Assembly: GCA_017550965.1 (NCBI GenBank) | Contig: JAFZNK010000188.1 | Span: 1 to 48,301 of the forward strand | Source: Thermoguttaceae bacterium | Lineage (GTDB): Bacteria; Planctomycetota; Planctomycetia; Pirellulales; Thermoguttaceae | Direction of reading: 5' to 3' | Length of the DNA: 48,301 nt | Notes under the pieces: model-generated | What the model saw: only the letters and a program-made list of their open reading frames with translations | The model's database searches: none | What the model was told of the DNA's origin: nothing | Shown: piece after piece, positions 1 through 7,562 of the stretch | Layout: every line of letters begins with the position of its first letter | How positions within the stretch are numbered: the first letter of the stretch is position 1 | Program-made: the position numbers and the translations under genes

Positions 1-106
1 CGTAGTTTGTCGTAGTTTGTCGTAGTTTGTCGTAGTTTGTCGTAGTTTGTCGTAGTTTGTCGTAGTTTGTCGTAGTTTGTCGTAGTTTGTCGTAGTTTGT
101 CGTAGT
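1..106. repeat. 10-bp tandem satellite array, cut by left window edge
   Basis: Ten perfect copies of CGTAGTTTGT followed by a partial copy (CGTAGT). There is no sequence variation between copies, and the array continues past the left edge, so its full length is unknown. It lies 3' of the lipoprotein gene that ends at 160, outside any gene I can support. Perfect identity suggests recent expansion by slippage. Read on the minus strand the unit has no stop in any frame, so it could be translated if fused to a gene, but I see no sign of that here. Confidence 0.97.
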
Positions 107-159
107 GTCAAAACGACGCTACAATTGGCGCGCGTCGCCTGTCGCGTCGCGCTCTGTAA

Positions 160-1791
160 CTAGTTGTTGCGCGCGCCGTTTGTCTTGTTTTGTTCTCGTT
201 CCGCGCGTAGCTGATCGGCGATCTCTTTTGGGAGGTTCATTCCTGCCATATGGCCTGTTTTGTAATTCCTCGTCGATTTTACCTGCTCGATAGTTAAACC
301 TCGACAGTTCTGCAGAGGATAGAACGTATGAAATACCGCGTCGGTAAAATCGGCGCCAGTAACGTCCGCGCCGTCAAGAGCGTTTCCCTGGAACGTGAAA
401 TTGGAGAAGTCGGTTCCGGACCAATCAAGATCCGTTTTTCCAAGACTGAGTTTCATTTCACGATTTTTGAAATTCCAAGTCGATTTGATCTGTTCGACGG
501 TTACGTTCTGATTTGATTGCAACGTATAGTAGTTGATTATCGAGTCGGTAAAGTCGGCGCCTTCCACGCTTCCGCTCCCAAGAGACGCGCCTGTTTCAAA
601 TCTGAATCCGGAGAAATCCGTATTGGACCAATCGAGACCCGTTTGGGGATAAAAAACCCCAAAACTAAAGCTATATATCCGATTTTTCCAGTTGCACGTC
701 GATTCCAACTGTTCCTTTATCAGGCCGACGCAATTTGAGAAGACGAGAGTTCCGCAGATGAACGCGTCGGTAAAATCGACGTTTGAAACGTCGTAATTAT
801 GGAACGTTAACGAGGATATTCGACAGCGGGAAAAATCGGCGCCGGAGAGCGATTTAATATCTTTTTCCGCATTGGATAACGTTAGCCCGCCGACGTAGTC
901 TTTCTCTCGATAATTATACGTGGAAAAGAGTTGCTCCTTTGTCATATCCGTAACCGAACAGTTCTGATAGAACCTTGCGTCTGTAAAATTACAACCTTGA
1001 GCGTTTTTAATCCTTGCGTTTACAAATATGAAGTTAGAAAAATCGTCGTTTTGTGCTATGTAAGTCCTGTGATCAATAAATTTTGATTTGTAATTGTGCG
1101 TAGTAATAAATTCCTCTCGGGTCAAAGGAAGAGAGGAATCTGAACAAACGGAAGCGTCTGTAAAATCGCAGTCTAGAAAATGCGTGTCCTCGACGACGAG
1201 TCCGCCGGTTCCCGTTACGTAGTCCGCAAAATTTGCGCCGTGAAAATTACAACGGTAAAAACGCGCCTGAGAGAAATCGGCTCGCCACAGTTTAGCGCCG
1301 GAGAAATCGACGTTCGAAAGCGTTACGTTGTTAATTCGAATTCCGGACAAGTCTTTCCAATGAAGATCCATACCGTCTTCCAGACGCGCGGGCTCTCCGT
1401 CGACGAGAATAAAACGCGTCGGCGTTAATCGATCGATTGTTGGATCGGGGTGGAAAAAATCGTCGACGGGATTTTTTTCTTCCGCGACGGGATCCTGGCG
1501 CGCGGGAACCGATTCTGCGTCCGGCGTCCCTTGAGAATCAGGCGTCGACGCGGCTTCTTCGATTTGAACGTTTTCGCTTTCTTCAAAACGCGCGAGTTCC
1601 CTGTCGATCATTTCGTCGTTAACGCTTAACGTCAAAGGATCGAGGCGCGGAGCGTCCGCAGTCGTCCCGGTTTCTCCAACGATCTGTACATACGCGTCGT
1701 CTCCGTCGCAACCCGTCAACGTAAAACAAACGGCTAAAGTTAATGCGATTCCATATTTAAACGACTTAAACGATTCGACGTCTTTGGCCAT
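160..1791 (-). CDS. Pentapeptide-repeat lipoprotein
   Basis: A 543-residue protein with a hydrophobic signal segment (about residues 13-27) ending in the lipobox LTGC, so Cys28 is the likely lipidated residue. Residues about 30-110 are acidic and low-complexity, probably a linker. The rest is pentapeptide-repeat-like (A/S-D/N-L/F-x-x, for example VDFSGAKLWRADFSQARF), which folds as a right-handed quadrilateral beta-helix. A second motif recurs five times between the pentapeptide blocks: T-x-E-Q/E-hydrophobic-x-S/T-T-x-N-aromatic-K/R (for example MTKEQLFSTYNY and VTVEQIKSTWNF), giving modules of roughly 70-90 residues. A consensus promoter lies just upstream. The substrate or partner cannot be read from the sequence. 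It is probably anchored to a membrane, facing the periplasm or outside. Confidence 0.85.
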   Translation of the reverse strand: MAKDVESFKSFKYGIALTLAVCFTLTGCDGDDAYVQIVGETGTTADAPRLDPLTLSVNDEMIDRELARFEESENVQIEEAASTPDSQGTPDAESVPARQDPVAEEKNPVDDFFHPDPTIDRLTPTRFILVDGEPARLEDGMDLHWKDLSGIRINNVTLSNVDFSGAKLWRADFSQARFYRCNFHGANFADYVTGTGGLVVEDTHFLDCDFTDASVCSDSSLPLTREEFITTHNYKSKFIDHRTYIAQNDDFSNFIFVNARIKNAQGCNFTDARFYQNCSVTDMTKEQLFSTYNYREKDYVGGLTLSNAEKDIKSLSGADFSRCRISSLTFHNYDVSNVDFTDAFICGTLVFSNCVGLIKEQLESTCNWKNRIYSFSFGVFYPQTGLDWSNTDFSGFRFETGASLGSGSVEGADFTDSIINYYTLQSNQNVTVEQIKSTWNFKNREMKLSLGKTDLDWSGTDFSNFTFQGNALDGADVTGADFTDAVFHTFYPLQNCRGLTIEQVKSTRNYKTGHMAGMNLPKEIADQLRAEREQNKTNGARNN

Positions 1792-1835
1792 GATCTTTTC
1801 CCGATTGAACGTTAGTAAAAGTTTGTCCCTGCGAT

Positions 1836-1864
1836 ATTATGATTTAACATTAATCGCATGTCAA
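1836..1864 (-). promoter_or_regulatory. Sigma70-type promoter for the pentapeptide lipoprotein
   Basis: On the minus strand TTGACA (1864-1859), a 17-bp spacer and CATAAT (1841-1836), placed about 45 bp before the ATG at 1791. The -35 box is perfect and the -10 box has one mismatch. Confidence 0.75.
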
Positions 1865-1943
1865 GAAACGCCGGTTTTTTTGTTGACAATACTTCTTTTT
1901 GAGTCGTCGGAACGAAACTGACGGAGAATAACGGTCGACGCGT

Positions 1944-2234
1944 TCAATCCCCAAATTCCAGGTCGTCTTCTGCGCCAAGTTTGTCTTGAACGCCGGGGTC
2001 TTTGCCAAGAGAGTCGACCAGTTCTTCAAGTTTTGCCGATTCCATGGTCGGCGTCGCGGCGTCGCGCAACGCTTCCGCCCAAAACGCGCCGCCGGTCGCG
2101 TCGACGTCGCAAGGGAATTCGAACGGTTCTTCGCGCTCGTCGTCGTTTGACGCGGCGCTCAAATCGGGCAGGGGAATCGGCGGCGGCGCGTTTGGCTCTC
2201 GCGCGTCAGGATCGGGAGGCGCTTGCCTGTTCAT
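1944..2234 (-). CDS. Small acidic Pro-rich hypothetical protein
   Basis: A 96-residue protein, Pro-rich at the N-terminus and acidic throughout, with no signal peptide or membrane segment. I do not recognise a family. It is the last gene of a four-gene minus-strand cluster, 13 bp after the CD225-like gene. A purine-rich GAGGGG sits about 8 bp before the ATG and supports translation. It is probably a cytoplasmic accessory of the membrane proteins encoded before it, but nothing in the sequence gives a function. Since it is short and compositionally biased, a spurious frame cannot be excluded. Confidence 0.55.
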   Translation of the reverse strand: MNRQAPPDPDAREPNAPPPIPLPDLSAASNDDEREEPFEFPCDVDATGGAFWAEALRDAATPTMESAKLEELVDSLGKDPGVQDKLGAEDDLEFGD

Positions 2235-2247
2235 CGGTCGGACCCCT

Positions 2248-2769
2248 CTAGCGACGCAGAAGCGCGAGGACGACCCAGACGCCTAAATCGATCAAAAGCC
2301 ATATTCTGGCGCGATTTGCGTTTCTGACGGCGTCGGCGAATTTGCCGTCCGCGCGCGCCGTTTTGGCGAGAACCGCGTAGACTACCCCGACAAACGCGCA
2401 GGGAAGGCGCGTGATCAGCGCCTGAACGATTCCCCAATAGAGAAAATTGGGAGGCCGCGTCGGATCCCACGTCGCCGTCGGCGCGAGCGCGCGACCGAGC
2501 GCCGCGTTGGCGCCGCGCATCCCCGCGCGCGCGAGCGGAACAAACGCGACGCGCGAAAACCACGAAAACGCGTCGACAAGGGCGGACCATACGCCCGCGC
2601 CTTTTGTTCCCGACGCGCCGCCGAATTTTTCTTTGCGGAAAAACGTTTCGGAATTCTGAGGATCGCCGCGGTTCGCCCCTACGTCGACGACGCAGAATTC
2701 CTTGCCGCATTGCGAGCAAAACAGCGCGCTCGTCTTGTTCTTCGCGTTGCAAAACGGACAGCGTTTCAT
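2248..2769 (-). CDS. Zinc-ribbon CD225/dispanin-like membrane protein
   Basis: A 173-residue protein. An N-terminal zinc ribbon has Cys4, Cys7, Cys18 and Cys21 (CPFC, CSQC). After a hydrophilic linker, residues about 108-172 match the CD225/dispanin pattern: a first hydrophobic segment ending in a V-V-Y-A motif, then a polar loop with G-K-F-x-x-A and N-R-A-R-x-W, then a second hydrophobic segment. In bacteria this fold is often paired with zinc ribbons; the eukaryotic relatives are the IFITM proteins. The start ATG overlaps the TGA of the preceding DUF805 gene by 4 bp, indicating translational coupling. Its specific role is unknown; it may be a small scaffold of the inner membrane working with its operon partners. 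Confidence 0.75.
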   Translation of the reverse strand: MKRCPFCNAKNKTSALFCSQCGKEFCVVDVGANRGDPQNSETFFRKEKFGGASGTKGAGVWSALVDAFSWFSRVAFVPLARAGMRGANAALGRALAPTATWDPTRPPNFLYWGIVQALITRLPCAFVGVVYAVLAKTARADGKFADAVRNANRARIWLLIDLGVWVVLALLRR

Positions 2770-3476
2770 GAGTCTTTCCGATCAGGCTCCGTCGCGTAAC
2801 GCGGGTCGGGCCCATAAGCGTTCGTTCCTCCGGTTCCCGGCCAGAAGAGCAGAAAGAGCGGAACAAACGACGCGAATAAATCGAGTTCAAGCGACTTAAA
2901 AATCGACTGAATCGAGAATAAAACGACGACGTGCCAGCCGCTCAATCCGACGTCGTGAAGTCGACGCGCGAACAGAGACAGAATCGGCGGTACGAAGAGA
3001 ATCGCGCCAAGAACCGCGCCGGGAAACAACGCCAATCTCAACAGCGAGTTCTCGGCGGCAAACAACTCAGCTTCCGACATGGAAAGCGACATGGTCGTAT
3101 TGTCGGGAAGCAACGCGATTTCCGGCAAGTTCCACGCCAAGAACGACAGATTTGCGAGATACCGAACGATTTCTTCGCCGAATTCGAAACTCGCCAGAAT
3201 CGCGCGGACTCCGTACGACAATCCGACCCAGCACGTGAACGCAAATAACATAAACCAGAAATATTCCGTTCGCCGGGCGCGTCCGCGAGTCGACGCGTAT
3301 TTGCTCAACGCGCTCCAGAAATGTCCGAGCGGACTGCGGCGAATTTTCCCGCGTTCGGGCTTTTCCGCAGGGATCGCTTCCGGCTTGTTTCGGGCGTACT
3401 CCTCGCGCATGCCGCAGTTGGGACAACGCGCCAATTCCTCGGCGGAATACTCGGTTTGACAAAACGGACAGAGCAT
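2766..3476 (-). CDS. DUF805 membrane protein with N-terminal zinc ribbon
   Basis: A 236-residue protein. Cys3, Cys6, Cys18 and Cys21 form a zinc ribbon like that of the next gene. A DUF805 domain follows from about residue 50: a G-R-A-R-R-T-E-Y-F-W-F signature, several membrane helices, the hallmark RRLHDVGLSGW, and the terminal PGTGGTNAYGPDP. DUF805 proteins are small inner-membrane proteins of unknown function. A strong AGGAG lies inside the end of the upstream toroid gene, 7 bp before the ATG, and only 3 bp separate the two genes. The shared zinc ribbons in adjacent genes suggest a common partner or a related assembly. Confidence 0.88.
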   Translation of the reverse strand: MLCPFCQTEYSAEELARCPNCGMREEYARNKPEAIPAEKPERGKIRRSPLGHFWSALSKYASTRGRARRTEYFWFMLFAFTCWVGLSYGVRAILASFEFGEEIVRYLANLSFLAWNLPEIALLPDNTTMSLSMSEAELFAAENSLLRLALFPGAVLGAILFVPPILSLFARRLHDVGLSGWHVVVLFSIQSIFKSLELDLFASFVPLFLLFWPGTGGTNAYGPDPRYATEPDRKDS

Positions 3477-3479
3477 CGT

Positions 3480-5759
3480 TTACTCCTGCTTCGCCGGAAG
3501 TTCGATCGGGAAATTCGTGTTGCGTTCGAGCTTTTGATACAACGGCATGTGGCGATAATACACTTCCAGCACCATGCAGTTTAACGAGGTGACGTACAGC
3601 CGACCGCCCGTCGCGCAATGACCGCCCGGATTGTCCGGATACCAGCTCCCGCGTTCGTGCCCTTCCATGCATTGCTGAGCGATGATATTGTCGCGCACGC
3701 GCGCGTTCCATTTCGCCCAAACGTCGCCGCCGACGTTGTACATGAGCTGCGTGGCGTAATAGGTGTAGTAGGGAACGTTCAGCTGCGGCCCGATCTTGTC
3801 GGAAAGTCGTTGAACGCCGTTAATGACGCGCGCGTCTTCGATTCCCCAGTCGAGGTAGAGTCGACACAGGAGCCCGATGCTGTCGGTCGCCGGCGATTCC
3901 GAGCTTCCCGCCTGATAGCAGTAGCGCGTTTCGTCTTCTATCGAGACGTAGCGCAGGAAATCGCGCGCGTTGCGCACGACGTCGTCGCGAACGTCCAAAC
4001 CGCCCATTTGCGCGATTTTAAGCCCCATGAGCTGCCAGCCCGCGACCGACGTGTCGCCCGCCTGTTTCGGCGTGTAACGCCAGCCGCCGTCGTCCGCCTG
4101 AGCGTATTCGATGAAACGAACGGCGTTTTGCGCCAAATAGCCCAGCTCGCGGTATCTGGACTTTTCGCGCGCGCTCATCATGGCGTACGTCTCGCAAAGG
4201 GTGATCGTCGCGAGTCCGTGCGAGTACATGTTCCCGCCTCCCTCGCGGAACGACGTTCCGTTGGCGTCGTCGTTTCCGTGCGTCGTGAGGTAGTTTAATC
4301 CCTTGGCGACGACCTTTTTGTACTTGCCCTGCGTCGGCGTGTTCCCCGCGGCCAGAAACGGCAGGAGCGCCATCGACGTCGCGGCGATCGGCGCGTCGAC
4401 CGACCCGCTGTTGCGGCATTTGCCCCCGCACGTCGGGCACTCGATCATTTTGAAGCTCCACGAGCCGTCGGGAAGTTGATGTTCGGCGATCCACGCGAGC
4501 GCGAGCGCGACCGATTTTTCGCTTCCTTCGCTTCCGCCCCCCGCGACGAGCATCGCGGCTTTGTTCTCGCCGCGCCCGGATAGGTCGTCCCCGTTGAGCG
4601 TCCCCATAAGATTTTCGACGTCGCCAAGTTGCGCCGCTTCAAGCCCCGACGTCGCTTCGAGGACGGACAGCGCTTCCGCCGAGTCGTCGTTGAACGCGGA
4701 GACGTCGGGCACGTCCGCCTCGACGTCCGTCTGAACTTCGACGTCGGACGCGTCGAATTCCGTTTCCGTCGATTCAAACGCGGCTTCCGGGTCGAAAACT
4801 TCGTCGAGGACGACTTTTTCGCCAAAGCCGGGCTCCGACACAATTTCCATCGCCTTTCGGAAATCGGTCTTAATGAAAATCAACGCGAGCAAGATAATCA
4901 GCGCGAGGTGAACGCACAGGCTCACAAGCCACATCGGCGCGTCGTTGGCGGCTTTTTCCAGCGCGGACTCGTCGCGCAGGAAGTCGAGTTCCTCAGCGGA
5001 GGACGCGTCGTCGGAGACCGCCTCGTGACTGAGTTTTTCGAGGAATTTGTCAGGCGAACCGTCGGCGTCAAGCCCCGTTTGAATCGACAGATCACGAATC
5101 GACAGTTGCGGAACGGAAGAAACCGTGTCGTTGAGCGCCACGGAGCCAAAGAATTCGTCGGGCGTTTCGACCGGAAGCGCCGGAACGACCGCGCCGACGA
5201 GCGCGCCAATCGCCGCGGCGTCCGCTTCCCGAACGGGCGACGGCGTCGATTTGGATCGTTTGCTCTTTTTGTCGGCGCGTTTGGCGCGTTTGTTTTTTTT
5301 GCCGCGCGATTTAGTCGCCGTCGACGTTTCGGGAACGTCGGGCAAGTCGATTGGGGGAGCCGCGACGGGAACGCGCTCCGGAGTAGCGACGCCGACCGAC
5401 GTCGGGACGGGCGGCTCCTGAACGCGCGAGTACGCCGGAGGGGGCGCGATGGACGGCGCGGCGAGCGATTCCTGAGGAACGGGAAAAACCTGGCCCGGCG
5501 GCTGCGGATAAGAGGGTTCCGCGCCCGGAGTATTCTCTTTGAGACGCCGCAAAACGCGCGCGACGGGGTCGTCTTTAGCGGGCTCTTCGGTTTGCGCGGA
5601 CTGATCGCCCGCGTTTTTCGCCTCGCGCGACTTGCGAACGAGCTGACGAACGAGATCGGCGGTAGAGTCGCCGGAACCTGCGTTAGGACTCGTTCCGCCA
5701 GAATTTTCCGGAGGGACGGGCGGCATGTTCCATCGTTGATAATCGTCGTTCTGGCTCAT
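3480..5759 (-). CDS. Membrane-anchored terpenoid-cyclase-like (toroid) protein
   Basis: A 759-residue protein. Residues 1-270 are a disordered, Pro-rich cytoplasmic region with a very basic Lys/Arg stretch near 150-170. One membrane helix lies at about 275-298. The C-terminal half carries prenyltransferase/squalene-oxidase-type repeats (ALAWIAEHQLPDGSWSF, YAQADDGGWRY, and others), which form an alpha/alpha toroid outside the membrane. The acidic DxDD motif of squalene-hopene cyclases is not seen, so enzymatic cyclisation is doubtful. An inserted C-x2-C-x3-C knuckle (CPTCGGKC, about 440) may bind metal. The start is the ATG at 5759: the longer frame to 5891 would begin upstream of the promoter. 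Such toroid proteins are common in planctomycetes, mostly without assigned function. It leads the four-gene operon. Confidence 0.82.
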   Translation of the reverse strand: MSQNDDYQRWNMPPVPPENSGGTSPNAGSGDSTADLVRQLVRKSREAKNAGDQSAQTEEPAKDDPVARVLRRLKENTPGAEPSYPQPPGQVFPVPQESLAAPSIAPPPAYSRVQEPPVPTSVGVATPERVPVAAPPIDLPDVPETSTATKSRGKKNKRAKRADKKSKRSKSTPSPVREADAAAIGALVGAVVPALPVETPDEFFGSVALNDTVSSVPQLSIRDLSIQTGLDADGSPDKFLEKLSHEAVSDDASSAEELDFLRDESALEKAANDAPMWLVSLCVHLALIILLALIFIKTDFRKAMEIVSEPGFGEKVVLDEVFDPEAAFESTETEFDASDVEVQTDVEADVPDVSAFNDDSAEALSVLEATSGLEAAQLGDVENLMGTLNGDDLSGRGENKAAMLVAGGGSEGSEKSVALALAWIAEHQLPDGSWSFKMIECPTCGGKCRNSGSVDAPIAATSMALLPFLAAGNTPTQGKYKKVVAKGLNYLTTHGNDDANGTSFREGGGNMYSHGLATITLCETYAMMSAREKSRYRELGYLAQNAVRFIEYAQADDGGWRYTPKQAGDTSVAGWQLMGLKIAQMGGLDVRDDVVRNARDFLRYVSIEDETRYCYQAGSSESPATDSIGLLCRLYLDWGIEDARVINGVQRLSDKIGPQLNVPYYTYYATQLMYNVGGDVWAKWNARVRDNIIAQQCMEGHERGSWYPDNPGGHCATGGRLYVTSLNCMVLEVYYRHMPLYQKLERNTNFPIELPAKQE

Positions 5760-5849
5760 TGTGTTTTTTTGCGGCGCAACTGTGTTCAACGCATCGGCGT
5801 TAAGAAAAGCATATCGTTTTGACGGCGTCCGCGGCGCCGCGTTCCTCGT

Positions 5850-5878
5850 ATTATAGCGCCTTTTGCGTTTAATTTGCA
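5850..5878 (-). promoter_or_regulatory. Promoter of the toroid/DUF805/CD225 operon
   Basis: On the minus strand a perfect -10 TATAAT (5855-5850) with TGCAAA 17 bp upstream as a weak -35. The predicted start near 5843 gives a leader of about 84 nt before the ATG at 5759. Confidence 0.55.
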
Positions 5879-5968
5879 CGCGGTTTTGCAAATTTTTACA
5901 GGGTTTTTCCTATTTTTTATCGGCGGTCCTTCGTTTTCGAACGAATTCAACAGACCGACGGCGATTCC

Positions 5969-5997
5969 TTGACGAATTGATTTAGAAACGTTACAAT
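5969..5997 (+). promoter_or_regulatory. Promoter of the first Rpn-like gene
   Basis: TTGACG (5969-5974), a 17-bp spacer and TACAAT (5992-5997). The ATG at 5996 overlaps the -10 box and so cannot be the start. The true start at 6020 follows after a very short leader. Confidence 0.75.
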
Positions 5998-6019
5998 GAA
6001 CGCGACAGGAGGGTATGAG

Positions 6020-6967
6020 ATGGATACGGGAATCAATCAGGAATATCGCGATCGCCTCTTTAAGTTCATTTTTGGGAATCCGGAGCATAAAGAATGGACG
6101 TTGAATTTGTACAACGCCGTCAACGGTTCCAACTATACCGACAAAGACGCAATTGAGATTAACACAATTGACGACGTTGTTTACATGAAAATGAAGAACG
6201 ACGTTTCGTTTTTGATCGACAACACGTTGAACCTGTATGAGCAACAATCCACGTACAATCCAAATATGCCGTTGCGTTTTTTGATCTACTCGGGCATGTT
6301 GTACGGTAAATATGCTCGTCAATACGACCTTCACCTGTACGGTCCCAAATTGCAATCGATTCCCATACCGAAATGCATATGCTTCTACAACGGCAAAAAC
6401 GAAAAAGAGGATCGGGTAACGCTCAAATTTACGGACGGATTTCCTCCGGACGCGGCGTCAGACATTGAAGTAACCGTAACGATGATTAACATTAATCACG
6501 GTCACAACAAGGAACTTCTTGAAGCTTGTAAACCGTTGAGCGCATATTCATGGTTCGTTAATAGCGTCGTCGACAAACAAACGCGAGACAAAAAATCCCT
6601 TGAACAGTCGATCGACGAAACGTTAAACGAAATGCCCGACGATTTTGAAATAAAACAATTTCTTCTGGACAATAAAGCGGAGGTGAAGCGAATGTGCATT
6701 ACTGAATATGACGAAGAGCGCGTTCTCGCCCAACAATTGGAAGATGGAATAGAGATAGGAATGGAACGGGGTCTGAAACAAGGTCGCGAGGAAGGCCGAG
6801 AAGAAGGCCGAGAAGAAGGTCGCGAGGAAGGCCGCGAAGAAGGGAAAATTGAAACGATGAAAGCGACGGTTAAAAAGCTCTTCAAAAAAGGGCAGACCGT
6901 CGAGGAAATCGCGGAATTATTAGAGATTGCCTCCGTCGACGTGGAGATTTGGCTCGACGAGCAGTAG
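6020..6967 (+). CDS. Rpn/PD-(D/E)XK nuclease-family transposase-like protein
   Basis: A 315-residue protein. The start at 6020 is fixed by AGGAGGG at 6007-6013 and by the promoter just upstream. Residues 8-90 match the N-terminal nuclease core of Rpn/YhgA-type proteins: Y-R-D-x-L-F-K-x-I-F-G, then N-D-V-S-F-L-I-D (Asp61) and E74-Q-Q76 followed by NPNMPLR. The family includes recombination-promoting nucleases (RpnA) and is often annotated as a putative transposase. The C-terminus has five GREE tetrapeptides in tandem (residues 255-274) followed by a helical tail. Close relatives are typical of gut Firmicutes, so horizontal transfer is likely (from memory of the family). No terminal inverted repeats were found. 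A second, divergent member lies at 15553-16542. Confidence 0.82.
   Translation: MDTGINQEYRDRLFKFIFGNPEHKEWTLNLYNAVNGSNYTDKDAIEINTIDDVVYMKMKNDVSFLIDNTLNLYEQQSTYNPNMPLRFLIYSGMLYGKYARQYDLHLYGPKLQSIPIPKCICFYNGKNEKEDRVTLKFTDGFPPDAASDIEVTVTMININHGHNKELLEACKPLSAYSWFVNSVVDKQTRDKKSLEQSIDETLNEMPDDFEIKQFLLDNKAEVKRMCITEYDEERVLAQQLEDGIEIGMERGLKQGREEGREEGREEGREEGREEGKIETMKATVKKLFKKGQTVEEIAELLEIASVDVEIWLDEQ
6782..6841 (+). repeat. 12-bp in-frame tandem repeat (5 copies)
   Basis: Five units of the form GGYCGMGARGAA encode five consecutive Gly-Arg-Glu-Glu tetrapeptides in the Rpn-like gene. The units differ only at silent or nearly silent positions. A 12-bp unit keeps the frame, so copy number can change without inactivating the gene. 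Confidence 0.92.
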
Positions 6968-7117
6968 TCGACGTCTGAGCCGAATCAATTGACGTCGCGC
7001 AGATTGGATAGCTCTTCTTTGTTTTGCCTATAACGCCTTCCTTACGTGAAAAAGCGATTAAGAGCCGGTTTTTTTAGCAAAGACGAAAAAATTGCCAAAA
7101 AAACGGCACGGGGGGCG

Positions 7118-7145
7118 TTGAAGAATTAGAGGAGCGTTGTACAAT
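7118..7145 (+). promoter_or_regulatory. Promoter of rpmG
   Basis: TTGAAG (7118-7123), a 16-bp spacer and TACAAT (7140-7145). The predicted transcription start, near 7152, lies about 88 nt before the rpmG ATG. Confidence 0.6.
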
Positions 7146-7239
7146 GACCAATCCAAAGCGTCGCCGACGTTGCGAAATCGTTTCGACGAGACAGCGGCGC
7201 CTTCGATGCGTTTGAACACATACGTTTGAGGATGGAACC

Positions 7240-7407
7240 ATGGCAGGAAAAAATAAGAAAAAGGCGGAAACCGTCTACCTCGTTTGCGAAGAAACCGGCG
7301 AATACAACTACATCGTTCGTCGCAAGCCCGGCGGCGAGAAGCTCAAGCTGATGAAGTATTGCCCCAAACTTCGCAAGCACACGATGCACGTCGAAAAGAA
7401 AAAGTAG
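7240..7407 (+). CDS. rpmG: 50S ribosomal protein L33
   Basis: A 55-residue basic protein. It matches bL33 along its length: Lys-rich start, V-Y-L-V-C-E-E-T-G-E-Y-N-Y, R-R-K-P-G-G-E-K-L-x-L-x-K-Y-C-P and R-K-H-T-x-H-x-E-K-K. Only one Cys remains in each of the two positions where zinc-binding forms have CxxC pairs (Cys16, Cys41), so this is probably the zinc-independent type. TTGAGG about 8 bp before the ATG is the ribosome binding site. It stands alone between its own promoter and a strong terminator, so it is probably a single-gene unit. The protein is a component of the large ribosomal subunit near the E site. Confidence 0.95.
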   Translation: MAGKNKKKAETVYLVCEETGEYNYIVRRKPGGEKLKLMKYCPKLRKHTMHVEKKK

Positions 7408-7497
7408 TTCTTTTCGATTCCGTTTAGCCGCAAGCGTTTGGTTGGCGTCGTTTTGAGCCGATCAAACGCCTTTTGCGTTTCTTGACGTTGAAACAAT

Positions 7498-7533
7498 AAA
7501 ACGCGCGTTTCCGTATGGAACCGCGCGTTTTTT
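7498..7533. terminator. Bidirectional intrinsic terminator between rpmG and the PHP-like gene
   Basis: A hairpin with arms AAAACGCGCGTTTCC and GGAACCGCGCGTTTT (one internal mismatch) and a GTAT loop, followed by T residues on the plus strand and flanked by A residues on the left. It can end both rpmG (plus) and the minus-strand gene that stops at 7563. Confidence 0.85.
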
Positions 7534-7562
7534 GTCGGAGCCGTTTTGTTAAACGCCCTACG

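Noticed and set aside
1..106. CRISPR array at the left edge
   Set aside because: The 10-bp units are contiguous, without spacers, and far too short for CRISPR repeats.
4629..5822. Plus-strand frame of 397 codons opposite the toroid gene
   Set aside because: Arg/Phe-rich shadow without motifs. It reads through the minus-strand promoter region.
6020..6967. A complete insertion sequence around the Rpn-like gene
   Set aside because: No terminal inverted repeats or target-site duplications were seen flanking it, so only the gene is annotated.
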